Shown here: positions 53,511 to 64,000 of the stretch, piece after piece
How the letters are laid out: each line of letters begins with the position of its first letter
Position numbering within the stretch: the stretch's first letter is position 1
Origin: Temnothorax longispinosus
Taxonomy: Eukaryota; Arthropoda; Insecta; Hymenoptera; Formicidae
NCBI RefSeq assembly: GCF_030848805.1
Contig: NC_092363.1
Location: 8,308,001-8,372,000 of the forward strand
DNA length: 64,000 nt
Reading direction: 5' to 3'
The notes under the pieces: model-generated
The model's input: only the letters and a program-made list of their open reading frames with translations
Database searches by the model: none
Told to the model about the DNA's origin: nothing
Translations under genes and position numbers: made by a program

Positions 53511-53694
53511 CTTTAGTTGTTGTAGCACTGATGACTTTTTTTATCTTGAAGGAGTTAGATAAAAAATTCCGCTAAAGATATATATATATATATACATATA
53601 TATCTCGCGATTAGACATATATTAATGTACTCTGCGCAGAAATCATTGCGTTGTGTGCATGAAACCCTACTCGACCGTAATTACATAATGCGGC

Positions 53695-53702
53695 TATAAA
53701 AG
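53695..53702 (+). promoter_or_regulatory. Candidate TATA box of the alpha-glucosidase gene
   Basis: TATAAAAG lies in a GC-flanked context (GCGGCTATAAAAGAGG). About 30 bases downstream an ACAGTAG sequence could act as initiator. A consensus donor GTAAGT follows at 53800, and an acceptor (CATTTTTAAG) ends at 54819, 11 bases before the ATG. Together these give a leader exon of about 53727-53799 and a 1.0-kb 5' UTR intron. The model is inferred from sequence only. Confidence 0.4.
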
Positions 53703-54830
53703 AGGAAAGATTCGTTTACTCTACAACAGTAGATCATATATAAGTGTCCGAGAAGTCTCTATTAGTCCGTACCTAAGCATTTGTGCCGATAAATTGTTAG
53801 TAAGTTGCGTAATTTGTAGAAACAATTTCATTGCTACTTACCATTTTACACACTTTATATAATAGAAAATACAATAACAAAAATTATGTTGTTGTTACAT
53901 CGAGGTATCTCAAGATATATACAAGACGAATCAATGTTAGAACGATAATAAAAGGCACGAGATGTCTCCTAATATTTGAGCGATATTATATAATTTATTT
54001 CACTTTTAAAAAATTAGAAAATATATATTTAAAACATTGTCAAACTTATCGTAATAATTTTGTGTAATTCGATTTAATTTTGATAAATAAATGATCAATT
54101 TGTTATTTTGGGATTGTTAAGATGTAGCGAAACAACTGTTTGTACAGATGTCTCGCAGCTTACATAATACATCGCAAAGTTGTATTTGCTAGATATTATA
54201 TATATATATATATACATATAATATATATACATATGTTGCCATGTTTGCAATTTCCATCTAACTTGAGTTTATAGATAATGCTTGTATAAATAGGTTAGAG
54301 AAAGTATATCTGAGTCAAAAAGTTTTCAGGTTTTATTTACGTTTTTTGGTCAAATGTTTCTGAAATAAATCTGCAGATTACATTTTGTTTTTAGCAATAT
54401 AAGTATAAAAGAGTTTCATCAAACATTATAATCGACAACTGAGCTCAAGAACTATTAATATTTAAAGACATGTAATTCATTATTAAAGATATTATATTTT
54501 TTGTGGCACTAAAAAGAACAATTCAAATCTATCTGTTTAACAAATAAAATTTTAGTCATTAATCAAGTCACTGGTTACTTTTAAAATTAACTTTTTAAAA
54601 TTAACAATTATATTAAATTTGTTTTACAATATCTCCAATAAGCCTAACGTCTCCAATGAGTCTAAACTTTTCCATCTTTTGTCTCTTACCGTTTTTGAAA
54701 TAAACTACGATTGAGATGCTATTTACTTGTAGAATAATCCTCTATGCAAATACTATTATATACATATATTTATTGACGTTACCGCATGCATGAATAATTA
54801 TTTATAATTCATTTTTAAGATCTAACGAGG

Positions 54831-57800
54831 ATGAATAACAAAGGTGTAATAACACTTTGTACGATACTACTATCGTCCAATCTCGGATATAGTGAATCTA
54901 GTCCAGAATGGTGGCAATCAATGTCTCTTTATCAAATTTATCCCAGAAGCTTCAAGGATAGTGATGGTGATGGTATCGGGGATCTTAAGGGTATGTTTTT
55001 TCATTTGCAATAAAATCCTAGAAAAGTTTATTATAATTTCCATAATATAGAGATAATATAGAGCAAAATACAATTATATATAAAGTAAAAATATGTCATT
55101 CTAAATCTAAATAATAAGATAAAATAGCATTTAAAAAAATAAACAATAAGTGTGAATAAATTTTATCGTATTCTCTCCTTCGCGCTTAGTTATAGAGATA
55201 TCGTTATTACAGTTACGTTATTAGATGTTTAAAAAAATGTTTAAAAAATTTAGATATCTTAGAAGTTTACAGCTTTTACTTTCAACAACAAATTCTTTGT
55301 TAAATATGGAATCGATTAAAAAAAATCTTTGACTCAACGTATCAATTCTTCCCCCCTCCCCTCCTCTTTGGATATTTCTAAATAAATTAATTATTTGTTG
55401 TAAATTTTTCATATTTTATATTGACTTATACCTTGGCAATTTAAATCGATTACAAAACATTTGTAAGAAAAAGTTAAATACGTTCGGAAAATTAAACGTT
55501 TTCTATTTATTTAATCACACATTAAAAGACTAGCAGAGAAATATTTTGTAAATACAATATAATTCAAAAGTTTTTGCATACAGGTATTATGAGCAAATTG
55601 GAACATTTCACCGAGTCGAATGTCGATGCTTTCTGGTTATCTCCGATTTATCCGAGCCCAATGGTCGATTTTGGCTATGATATTTCCGATTTTGTCAACA
55701 TCGACGAGACGTTTGGAACTATGAAGGATTTCGAGGCGCTCACAAAGGCCGTGCATAACGCGTCAATGAAAATTATCATGGATTTTGTTCCTAATCACTC
55801 GTCGGACCAACACGAATGGTTCCAAAAAAGTTTACAAAGCATAGAACCTTACACCGACTATTACGTATGGCATAAAGGCAAGATGCTGCCGAATGGAACA
55901 GTTACGGTGCCGAATAATTGGGTAAGTAATTAAGGTAACACCCGAAGCTACGTCCGTAACATGACTGAGGACAACGGAGACTGACGACGCGAGAGTTGTG
56001 CTTCGTGAATGGACGATGTTGTTAAAGTCGGTAAATTAATCCAAGTCCAAATACGCGAGTTATGTCGATTCAAATTTCAAGTATCCTCTTTTGGGCTCTC
56101 TGAATGGAATTAAGGCAGCTTTCATTATTAATTCTCTATCTCGCGGTGTGATATAAACAATTAGGGGACTTAACATTAAAGGATGTTTGTAATAATTTTA
56201 AAAGCCTATGGTGTCAATCAAATATCGCACGATGCATTATCGATTCGCATTATCGATTCGCATTATCATCAAAGTGCATGAGTGATCTTGCAGCTATCCG
56301 AATTTCACGTTCGAACAGATATATTCGAGTTTTGTTAATGTATGATGTAATTATATGTTAATAAACGTTAAAAGATTTATATATTACACTAGCAGAAACA
56401 TTTGAGGTCAGATTATAGAGATATATAATTGATCTCTCAATCATGTCTTCTTATCAATTATTACAGTAGAGACAATTTAGAAAAAAGTTGACCTAACATC
56501 TGTAAATTACACATTATTTTCAATAAAGGTTAAATGTCGTCTCAACTGCGATAATAATCGATGAGACGAAAATCTTTCTCTATTTTTTATTTGTCATCAA
56601 GCGTCGATGTAAGTATTAAATGATGCGTAACATCTTAAAAATTTACTCCATTGTTCGACATATCGAAGATACGTATAGGTACCAGAGATCCATCATCGCA
56701 ATTACAAATTTTTGTATGCACCAAGTGTTTCGTCAATTTCGAAATTATCATCAGTATTGTGTAATACACACACGTAGGCACGTTTACTTGCAACATAAAA
56801 TAAGTCATCCAAACTGAGCAATGCTGCCAACATCCTAACCCCCAGCTAGTATAAACGCAACCTTCTTTCGAATATCTACAACATACTTGACATTTTATAT
56901 CTGTAATGTTGCTTTAAATGCATAATCGAACGTAATACGAATACGGAATAATTAAAATGGAATGATTATCTGCACGTATAGGTGAGTGTGTTCCGTGGAT
57001 CAGCATGGACCTGGCGTGAAGAACGACAAGCGTATTATCTCCATCAATTCGCACCGGAGCAGCCCGATCTCAACTTTGAAAACGAGAACGTAGTGAACGC
57101 AATGAAGGTATATAGAAGTACGAAATAACTATCGTAATTGAGTTTGGCTCAATGTTCCTCTCATTCTACTCCTTATTTTGATAAACAAGCTGGTTTTAAT
57201 TTAAAGTTATAATTTTATATTAATATAATAAATTTTGCAAACTTACAATTATATATTCTCATAGGTCTCATATAGTACGAATCAAACGAACGCTAAAGAT
57301 CGCGGTGCGATAATTTTCGATTATACTTATTGTTAAAACACGACTTGTCAGCCAAACAACTTTCATATTTAATAATTTTGAGGAAAAATTCCCCCGATAA
57401 GTAGTCCACGTGCAGCTCGATATGAAAAAAAAAATTACCGATAATGAAATATCCAATTGTCTCGATCAGAACTTGAATCAAAACTGATAACGGATTATCT
57501 TGTTATCTCGTGTTGTCTTGGGTAACCAGCGATACAGTAGTTAACAGCACAACAGCAAAGCTGCGTAGGGGCGACGGATTGTAATCTGTCGCTCCTACAG
57601 CCTACAGCGTGTCGTCTATGTCACTATAGGGGTGAAAATAAATCCGGCCTGTATACATCATGCAAGGACATCGCTTTTTCCGTCATCATTGCCATGCGCG
57701 CGACAAATTTTCCGTTCTTTATTTCGTTCCGCGTTTGCGAAACAAAAAGCAAACACCGTTCTATCCTTCTCTCGGCTCTCTCGGCAATTTGCTCGAAATT

Positions 57801-59162
57801 ATTGACGTTTCAGAAAAATCACGCGTGACCGCGATAAAAAACGATCGACGACGATACGATACACGACACATGACACGGGCGCGTCATGCATCTACCGCAT
57901 CTATCGTGCAACACGCCGCATTTGTTTTTTTTTCACACTAAGGGTAATTAACTCGCGGACGCGGATAAATCAAGGTCTGTTGAAATATACGTAAAATTAC
58001 GACAGGCAAGTGTTTTCTCTGATCGCGTTGTCGCGGACCGAGAAGCGGATGTAATTAGTAATTAGCTGCTCGTTGCGCGAACGCGATGAGCGTAAAATTA
58101 TGCTCGCGGAATGAATCAGGAAACGGACGTACAATTTGCCAATTTTTCCAAAGGTGTGGACACTTAAAATATCACGCGACCAATGCACACTAATGCGATT
58201 TCACGAGGAAGATGATGATCGATAATGATCATCCGACTGTACGGTAACAAGTAACAAATGTCCAGCGGGCGTGAAGCGAGATAATTACGATCAATTTAAC
58301 AAACAAAAGTTCGCCGAGCTGGAATAACAACTTTCAAACAAATTATTTGCACATCGTACTTGTACTTAATTAAAGACTAAAGGTCAAGTTTTCCCGTAGC
58401 CGTTATAACACGCGTTATTTCTTCTTCTTTTTACGTTACAAAAATTATATAGTACATGAAAGTTTTGCAAGCAGTTTTGCATTCATGTTCTACGATCAAA
58501 TCCTGGGCCTGTAATTTGAGGAACAGTGAAATGGTGAAATACCCAGCGGTAGCGTAATATCAAAAGTTGTTAAGTACGCTGGTACACGCAATAAAATCCG
58601 GATTGAACAAACTATCGCGCAGTGAATAGCGCGGTAAACTCGCGTGACGCAATCTGCAATCATTTTTGAATTGGCCTTAAAAATTTGGCGAAATCCCAAG
58701 TCGTGTAAAATGTGTCTTTCGTTTATTTTATTATTTAGGTAACAAAAATTTTTTGTCAGTATACTCCGTATATTTGCTCGTGCATGACAGATGTCGAGGA
58801 TTTATTCAATTTCTTTTCTTTCGCAAAATTGTTCCGCAACAAGGCAAGTGCTTCCTCTTATCGCAGCCTCAATTCCCCTTCAAATCCCTTATGTCACAAA
58901 ATTTTCTCGTCTCGGAACATGCTACATTCATAATATAAAGCCAAATGGAACTGAGAAGCAACTGCAGCAACTCATTCTTTTTTGTAAACCCGTATTTATT
59001 TTTGTAAGCAAAGATATTAGCTAACCGGGAATGACTTGTTCAATTTAATTAACAACATTTTGTAGCGACACCTATTTTCCCTTTTTTATGTTTCTTATTA
59101 ATTCAACCTGATAGAAAATTACATTTGATACAAAATAATCACTCGAGTTAAGTAATTAATCA

Positions 59163-59213
<51 letters not shown>

Positions 59214-62200
59214 TTGTACATATAATCAAGGCATTACTGTAACTATGTTACAGTATACTATTTGTAAATTTATCCATTTCCTAATATGCATGAATTAACG
59301 ATTTGATTTTGTATAAAACATAGCAAAATAATTAATCAAATTATCTCACACACACATAGTTTTTGTATGCAAACTATTACTTCGATCGAATGCACGCCTT
59401 TAATGAGAAATACTGTATGTAGCCTAGTAGTTTAATCCACTTGAAAATACATACTCGTATAGATCGGGAAGGTATATGCATATAGATGGTTCACTCAAGC
59501 ATATATCTCGTGCTCTCTACTCCTGCCCTCAGGATGTCATGAGATTTTGGCTCGACAAGGGGGTGGACGGCTTTCGGGTGGACGCGATACCACATTTGTG
59601 CGAGGACGTCAGATTCTTGGACGAACCACTTACGGGTAATCCAAATCCCGAGGACTATGGCTACACGCATAAGATATACACCAAGGATCTGCCGCGCACC
59701 TACGAAATAGTCAAAGGATGGCGAGAAGTGACAGATGAATATTCGGAAAGAGTTATGATGATGGAGGCTTATGCAAACATGACGATGACGATGAAGTATT
59801 ATGTGTACGGCGCACATTTTCCCTTTAATTTTGGTTTTGTTGCCGAAACGAATCAAGATTCTAAAGCAACTGATTTCAAGAGATTGATCGACAGATGGAT
59901 GGTAAACATGCCTGTTTTAAGAGGAACTGCCAACTGGGTGGTAAGTCGAGAGAAACGTGTCTTTCGAATCTAGAAAGAATCAATCTCTAAATGTCGCTTG
60001 TGATTAAAGGCGCGACATTTTTTTTAGCATATTATGCAATATGCCTTCTTTTTTAAATATACATTGCAATTCGAGATGCGCTATTATACACATATATATA
60101 CATATACGCATCTTGTGACCTCTTTTAAGATTCTACTTTTAAGATTTATAATAAAGTCGATAATGTAGTTTCACAAAATTATATTCTTTCCGCAGGCTGG
60201 AAATCATGACAAATCGCGATTAGTCTCTCGTTATGGACAGCAACGAGCGGAAGCTATAACTATGATAACTTTATTGCTTCCGGGAGTGGGTGTAACTTAT
60301 AACGGCGAAGAAATCGGCATGGAGGACACGTGGATCTCATGGGAAGACACCAAAGATCCGCAAGGTTGCAATGCCGGCAGAGATGGTTACGAGAAAGCGT
60401 CTCGGGATCCCGCAAGGACACCGTTCCAATGGGACGACACCACTTCGGCTGGTACGAGTTTATCTCCCCTCTCCACCCCCCCCCCCAGCACCTTCTAAAA
60501 TCGCTGTGTCAATCTATCAGTTAGGTCCACAATTTAAGCTGAAACGCAATTTAAGCTGATCATTATCTGTCGAAACTAATTTAAAAAATTCACAGAAGCA
60601 GTTTAAGTCAAAATTAAACTGACTGAAAAAAATTTCAAGCTATCTTTTGTTGGTCAACAATTAATAGAATATTTGAATCATTGATAAAACAATGTATATG
60701 AAGCTTGTTACATATTTTTTGCAAGTTTATTAATAATTTTAAAATAGGAATATTTAATGTTATTATCGACTTTTTTAAAATATCGACCAAGTTAAATATC
60801 ACTTCGCTATAACGTTTGCAAAGCAAATAGATTTCTTCTCAAAAAATTGATCAAACTATTGACTTTTTAATAAATAGTAAGAAATTCCATTTCTATTTAG
60901 TATAACTGATCACACCGTAAAAACTGGTTCATATCGAACGTAGCACGCTTTCAATGTCAGACTCGTGTCATGGCCCACATATTAAGAATCAACACGACAC
61001 GTTTGTCAGGTCATACGTCACATTTTGAGATTACGAAAGAAAGTGGGTGAAAAACTGTTAATGAAACAGGTTGCTTATCGATCGTATTATAACATCCTAT
61101 CGCTGTCAGTTTGGATTTGTCATTTGTAGTATCAAAAAGGTATTACATTTTATTGAAACTATAATATCATACCATCATATACCATAATATTAAAAGTATA
61201 ATTATGTGAAAGCGATATACATAATTAGAGGACTTGTTTGATAAGAAATCTGAGATTTATTTCAATTATAAAATTTTAGGATTCTCCACGAATCCAAAAA
61301 CGTGGCTACCAGTTAATAAAAACTACGTGACACTTAATTTAGCCGCGCAAAAGAAACAGAACAACTCCTACTACGCTCTATATAAAGCGGTTTCTGCTCT
61401 GCGAAAATGGCCTGCGGTTAAACGTGGAACCTTAACCACGAAATTATTGGGCGATGATGTTCTCGCTTTTACCAGGTAGGATATGGTATATATATATAAT
61501 ATAACAAAAAAGCATGCAGTTATTACAGTTATTCTCTAGTAATATTATTTGAGCGCGTTTTTATCATACAGGGTGTTTCAGAATTGCACGGCATTATTTT
61601 TAGAAAATATTTTTTAGGTCAAAATGAATAAAAAAGATTATATAAACATATGTCCCAAACTTATTTAATGTATGTTTTCGAAGTGGCAGCCGCGCCGCTT
61701 TGTTGAATTCTTCTTACGTGCCAATAAATCTACAATAAACTAAAGACTTTATCCAACCCCCATAGAAAATAGTCTAATGACGTTAGACTATTTTGGATAG
61801 TCTTTAGTTTATTGTAGAGTGTAGACCTATTGGCACGCAAGAAGAATTAAGCATAAGAAATCGCATAATGGAAGCTGCAGCAGCTATCAGGAATAATCCA
61901 TAAGACGTGCCAGAGAAATACATGGATACATCGTGCTGAATGCTGCATTCAACAAAACAGCGGCCACTTCGAAAACATACTTTAAATGTTTTACTGTTAA
62001 ACATAATCTTTACTCTTTAATATCTTACTAATAGTTTATATAAATGTTTTTTGTTCATTTTGACCTAAAAAATATTTCCCTAAAATAGTGCCGTGCAATT
62101 CTGAAACACCTTGTATATTTAAAAATATATTTGATCTTTTTACTAGTGTGTGCTAGTATCTGTATATTTTTAATGTTTAATTTTCTTGGCGAGATAACGT

Positions 62201-62644
62201 AGCACTTAAAACTGAACTTTAATAATAAAATCATTGTGTGCTTGTTATTACAGGAAAGCGGATGAGGAGCAATCGGTTTACGTAGTGGTAAACTTTGCAA
62301 ATGAAGAGAAAATTGTTGACTTATCAACGCTTGTCCACGTATCAAATCAATTAAACGTTTATTATGCCACAACGAATGCTCATCATCTTATTGGGTAAGC
62401 ATATTTTTTTATTCGCTAATGTAGCACGCTAATTACGCGCGCTATAAAATAAAATACATCTTATGTGTAATATGGTATTAAAGCGTAAGAGGCGCGTTAT
62501 ATGCCATCTCTTGATTATCTCCTTATCTCAAATGTGTGCTCATGTGTTCAAATTTTTTTTTTTTTTTTTAGGAATATTATCAAAGATGTTCGCACCTTAA
62601 AAATTCCTGCATCAGGAGCTGTGATATATACCAGTACTACGTAA
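54831..62644 (+). CDS. Alpha-glucosidase (maltase, GH13), secreted
   Basis: Hydrolyses terminal alpha-1,4-glucosidic bonds of maltose/sucrose-type sugars. Eight exons: 54831-54990, 55584-55921, 56982-57107, 59533-59940, 60196-60451, 61280-61475, 62254-62394 and 62572-62644 (TAA at 62642). All are GT-AG and in phase, giving 565 aa, the length of insect maltases and honeybee-type alpha-glucosidases. Residues 1 to about 20 form a signal peptide (MNNKGVITLCTILLSSNLGYS). The GH13 barrel starts at WWQSMSLYQIYPRSFKDSDG. Conserved regions follow: FWLSPIYPSPMVDFGYD, DFVPNHSS, and GVDGFRVDAIPH with nucleophile Asp225. The acid/base is Glu286 (MMEAYANM). NWVAGNHDKSR carries Asp349. DPARTPFQWDD and GFSTNPKTWLPV follow, then a C-terminal beta domain ending IYTSTT. 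Several NxS/T sequons are present, as expected for a secreted enzyme. The intron 57108-59532 is long, and another intron holds a fold-back element. No breaks were found. Confidence 0.96.
57565..57598. other. GC-rich hairpin in alpha-glucosidase intron 3
   Basis: GTAGGGGCGACGGA and TCTGTCGCTCCTAC, six bases apart, pair at 12 of 14 positions, with the two others a G-T and an A-C type mismatch. It lies within a GC-richer patch (57540-58300) of an otherwise AT-rich intron. It could be a decayed inverted-repeat element or a structured RNA. Confidence 0.4.
59166..59207. repeat. (TA)n microsatellite in alpha-glucosidase intron 3
   Basis: About 42 bases of alternating TA. Confidence 0.93.
61569..62113. 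mobile_element. 545-bp mariner-like fold-back element with transposase remnants
   Basis: The ends CAGGGTGTTTCAGAATTGCA and, inverted, CAAGGTGTTTCAGAATTGCA are flanked by TA on both sides. The inverted arms extend inward through AAAATATTTTTTAGGTCAAA and meet near 61740-61815 in a tight hairpin (CTACAATAAACTAAAGACTT with its complement). The right arm keeps broken coding remnants (RNRIMEAAAAIRNNP, then in another frame CIQQNSGHFENIL and stop). This resembles the C-terminus of a Tc1/mariner-type transposase as I recall it. Both arms derive from the same 3' end. It lies in the intron between exons 61280-61475 and 62254-62394 of the alpha-glucosidase gene. Confidence 0.75.
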
Positions 62645-64000
62645 AACTAGGAAAAACCATGGAAATGAATATTCGAACGAGGCGTTATTTTTCTTAAAGT
62701 AATTTCTATAGTATTGTACTTCAGACAAAAAGGTGGAATTACCCTTTACGGTCATTTTTTATATCCGTGTTTTACGCTGCTGTTTTATTTATTTTATTAA
62801 GTTCTTATTAAGATGTTCCATATTTATCTTATTAATCGGATTCATCTGCGAGAAATAATGCTACGCTCATAAGTAACAGCATAGATAATTGCTCAAATAA
62901 CAGTAAAGTATTAAAGGAGGTAATAAATGATTACGTTAGAAAAATAAGACATGTTAACGTTAAATGTTTCAAGTAATATAAATTTGCAATTATCATATAT
63001 TTCTATATATTTATGTATATATATACATATATAATAGTGTAGCTTATATGTATATGATACAATATATGTAATAAATTTTTTGATTATGCTACATGTGGTT
63101 AAATCTCCAAATAAAATAAAATTAAAGTTTCAAAAAAGTAAGATTATATATTTTTTTACATCACTACTTAGGCTGCGTGTACGGTTTACTTTTGCCTGTA
63201 CACTTATCGTTTGTATATGTATATGTGTATCACGCGGGGATCATTCCCAACTAATACGAATCCTTAGGGGCTAATTCTATCTGCATTAGTCCCCTAAAGG
63301 GTATAAATTGAGAATTTAATCTCCCGTTCCGCTTTCCGCAACATTTGCCGATACCCATTCCCGACAGCTGAATTACCTATATTCGTCTATATCCATCACT
63401 GGAATCCTTAGGACATGTAATGTACCTGGGACTGTCCCTAAATCGATCATTATTTCACAAAGAGAATTCCATATCATGAATTCCCGCGCAAGAGAAAATC
63501 TGCCGCTTTTGAATCCCAAGTTAAAAGCAATTGTCAGTTGCGACATCATAATAAGATGTAATAAGATATAATTGGCATGATCATTATTCAGATCGACATT
63601 GACATAAAATTTGTTATATAAATGTCTAAATATCGATTACATATAAATTGCGTATTATTAATTATACAATTAATCCTCACAAAATCCATTATAGAGGAAT
63701 TGCAACCTCTATTCATATATATGTATCAATTGTAATCCGATTTATTTATAATATTCGGTTAATTAAAAATCTATAATGTTGCTGACAATGAGCCATATCG
63801 AATCTCAATCTGCTTTTATTTTCCCGCATGTTTACCTCGATTTCTTTAGATTTAGATTTAATTTCTCATAAAAACTATATTTCGAATAAGCATTATTCGT
63901 CAATTTATCAATGTGCAATACTGTTAAATTAAGATCTAAATTGTAATTACTTTCTGCAAAATTTACAACATAATTATCTCTAAATAAGTTATAATATATC
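62645..64000. other. 3' flank of alpha-glucosidase; no gene seen
   Basis: The 3' UTR of the alpha-glucosidase gene is followed by AT-rich sequence to the window edge. A near-perfect hairpin is present at 63264-63297 (TTAGGGGCTAAT with ATTAGTCCCCTAA). No open frame of recognisable family was found. Confidence 0.5.
62922..62927 (+). terminator. Candidate poly(A) signal of the alpha-glucosidase gene
   Basis: AATAAA lies about 280 bases after the stop. It is the first exact copy on this strand that I noticed. Another candidate lies near 63070. Confidence 0.3.

Noticed and set aside
59491..59856. Minus-strand open frame of 121 codons
   Set aside because: It is antisense to alpha-glucosidase exon 4, which contains the catalytic residues.

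Overview
The window is animal nuclear DNA: AT-rich, full of dinucleotide microsatellites, with genes split into short exons by GT-AG introns. The proteins it encodes are of insect type (a GRD-class ligand-gated channel, a Pde1c-like phosphodiesterase, a farnesol-dehydrogenase-like SDR and a secreted maltase-type alpha-glucosidase). Exon structure and protein lengths fit a hymenopteran, perhaps an ant. The species is an inference, because no marker gene is present.

Layout. (1) Positions 1-8777, minus strand: the 5' five coding exons of a GRD-type Cys-loop chloride-channel subunit. The gene runs off the left edge before the membrane segments. (2) 11390-13692, plus: a complete five-exon gene for a 331-aa protein with a linker-histone (H15) winged helix and a long basic/acidic tail. 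(3) 13693-24488: a gene-poor stretch with two weak spliced-gene candidates (14.5-17.5 kb minus; 20.2-21.4 kb plus) and many simple repeats. (4) 24489-26879, plus: a complete five-exon short-chain dehydrogenase/reductase of 262 aa. (5) 31321-44329, minus: ten exons of a PDE1 calmodulin-dependent cyclic-nucleotide phosphodiesterase, complete at the C-terminus but lacking its first exon(s). Its introns hold a tRNA-Thr(CGT) gene and three inverted-repeat elements. (6) 44330-54830: no recognised coding gene, a 158-bp CA microsatellite and a hAT-like MITE; the missing PDE1 first exon may lie here. (7) 54831-62644, plus: a complete eight-exon alpha-glucosidase of 565 aa with an intact catalytic triad. 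A TATA box and a leader intron can be modelled upstream, and a mariner-like fold-back element sits in one intron.

The genes do not form a functional cluster or operon; they are neighbours on an ordinary insect chromosome. I rebuilt each major gene by hand, checking splice sites and phase at every junction. All junctions of the five main genes keep frame. I found no evidence of a new multi-gene system. The points most worth a second look are the H15-domain protein, the fold-back transposons (one with transposase remnants), the overlapping open frames at 14.2-14.7 kb and the GC-rich possible extra exon inside the large PDE1 intron.
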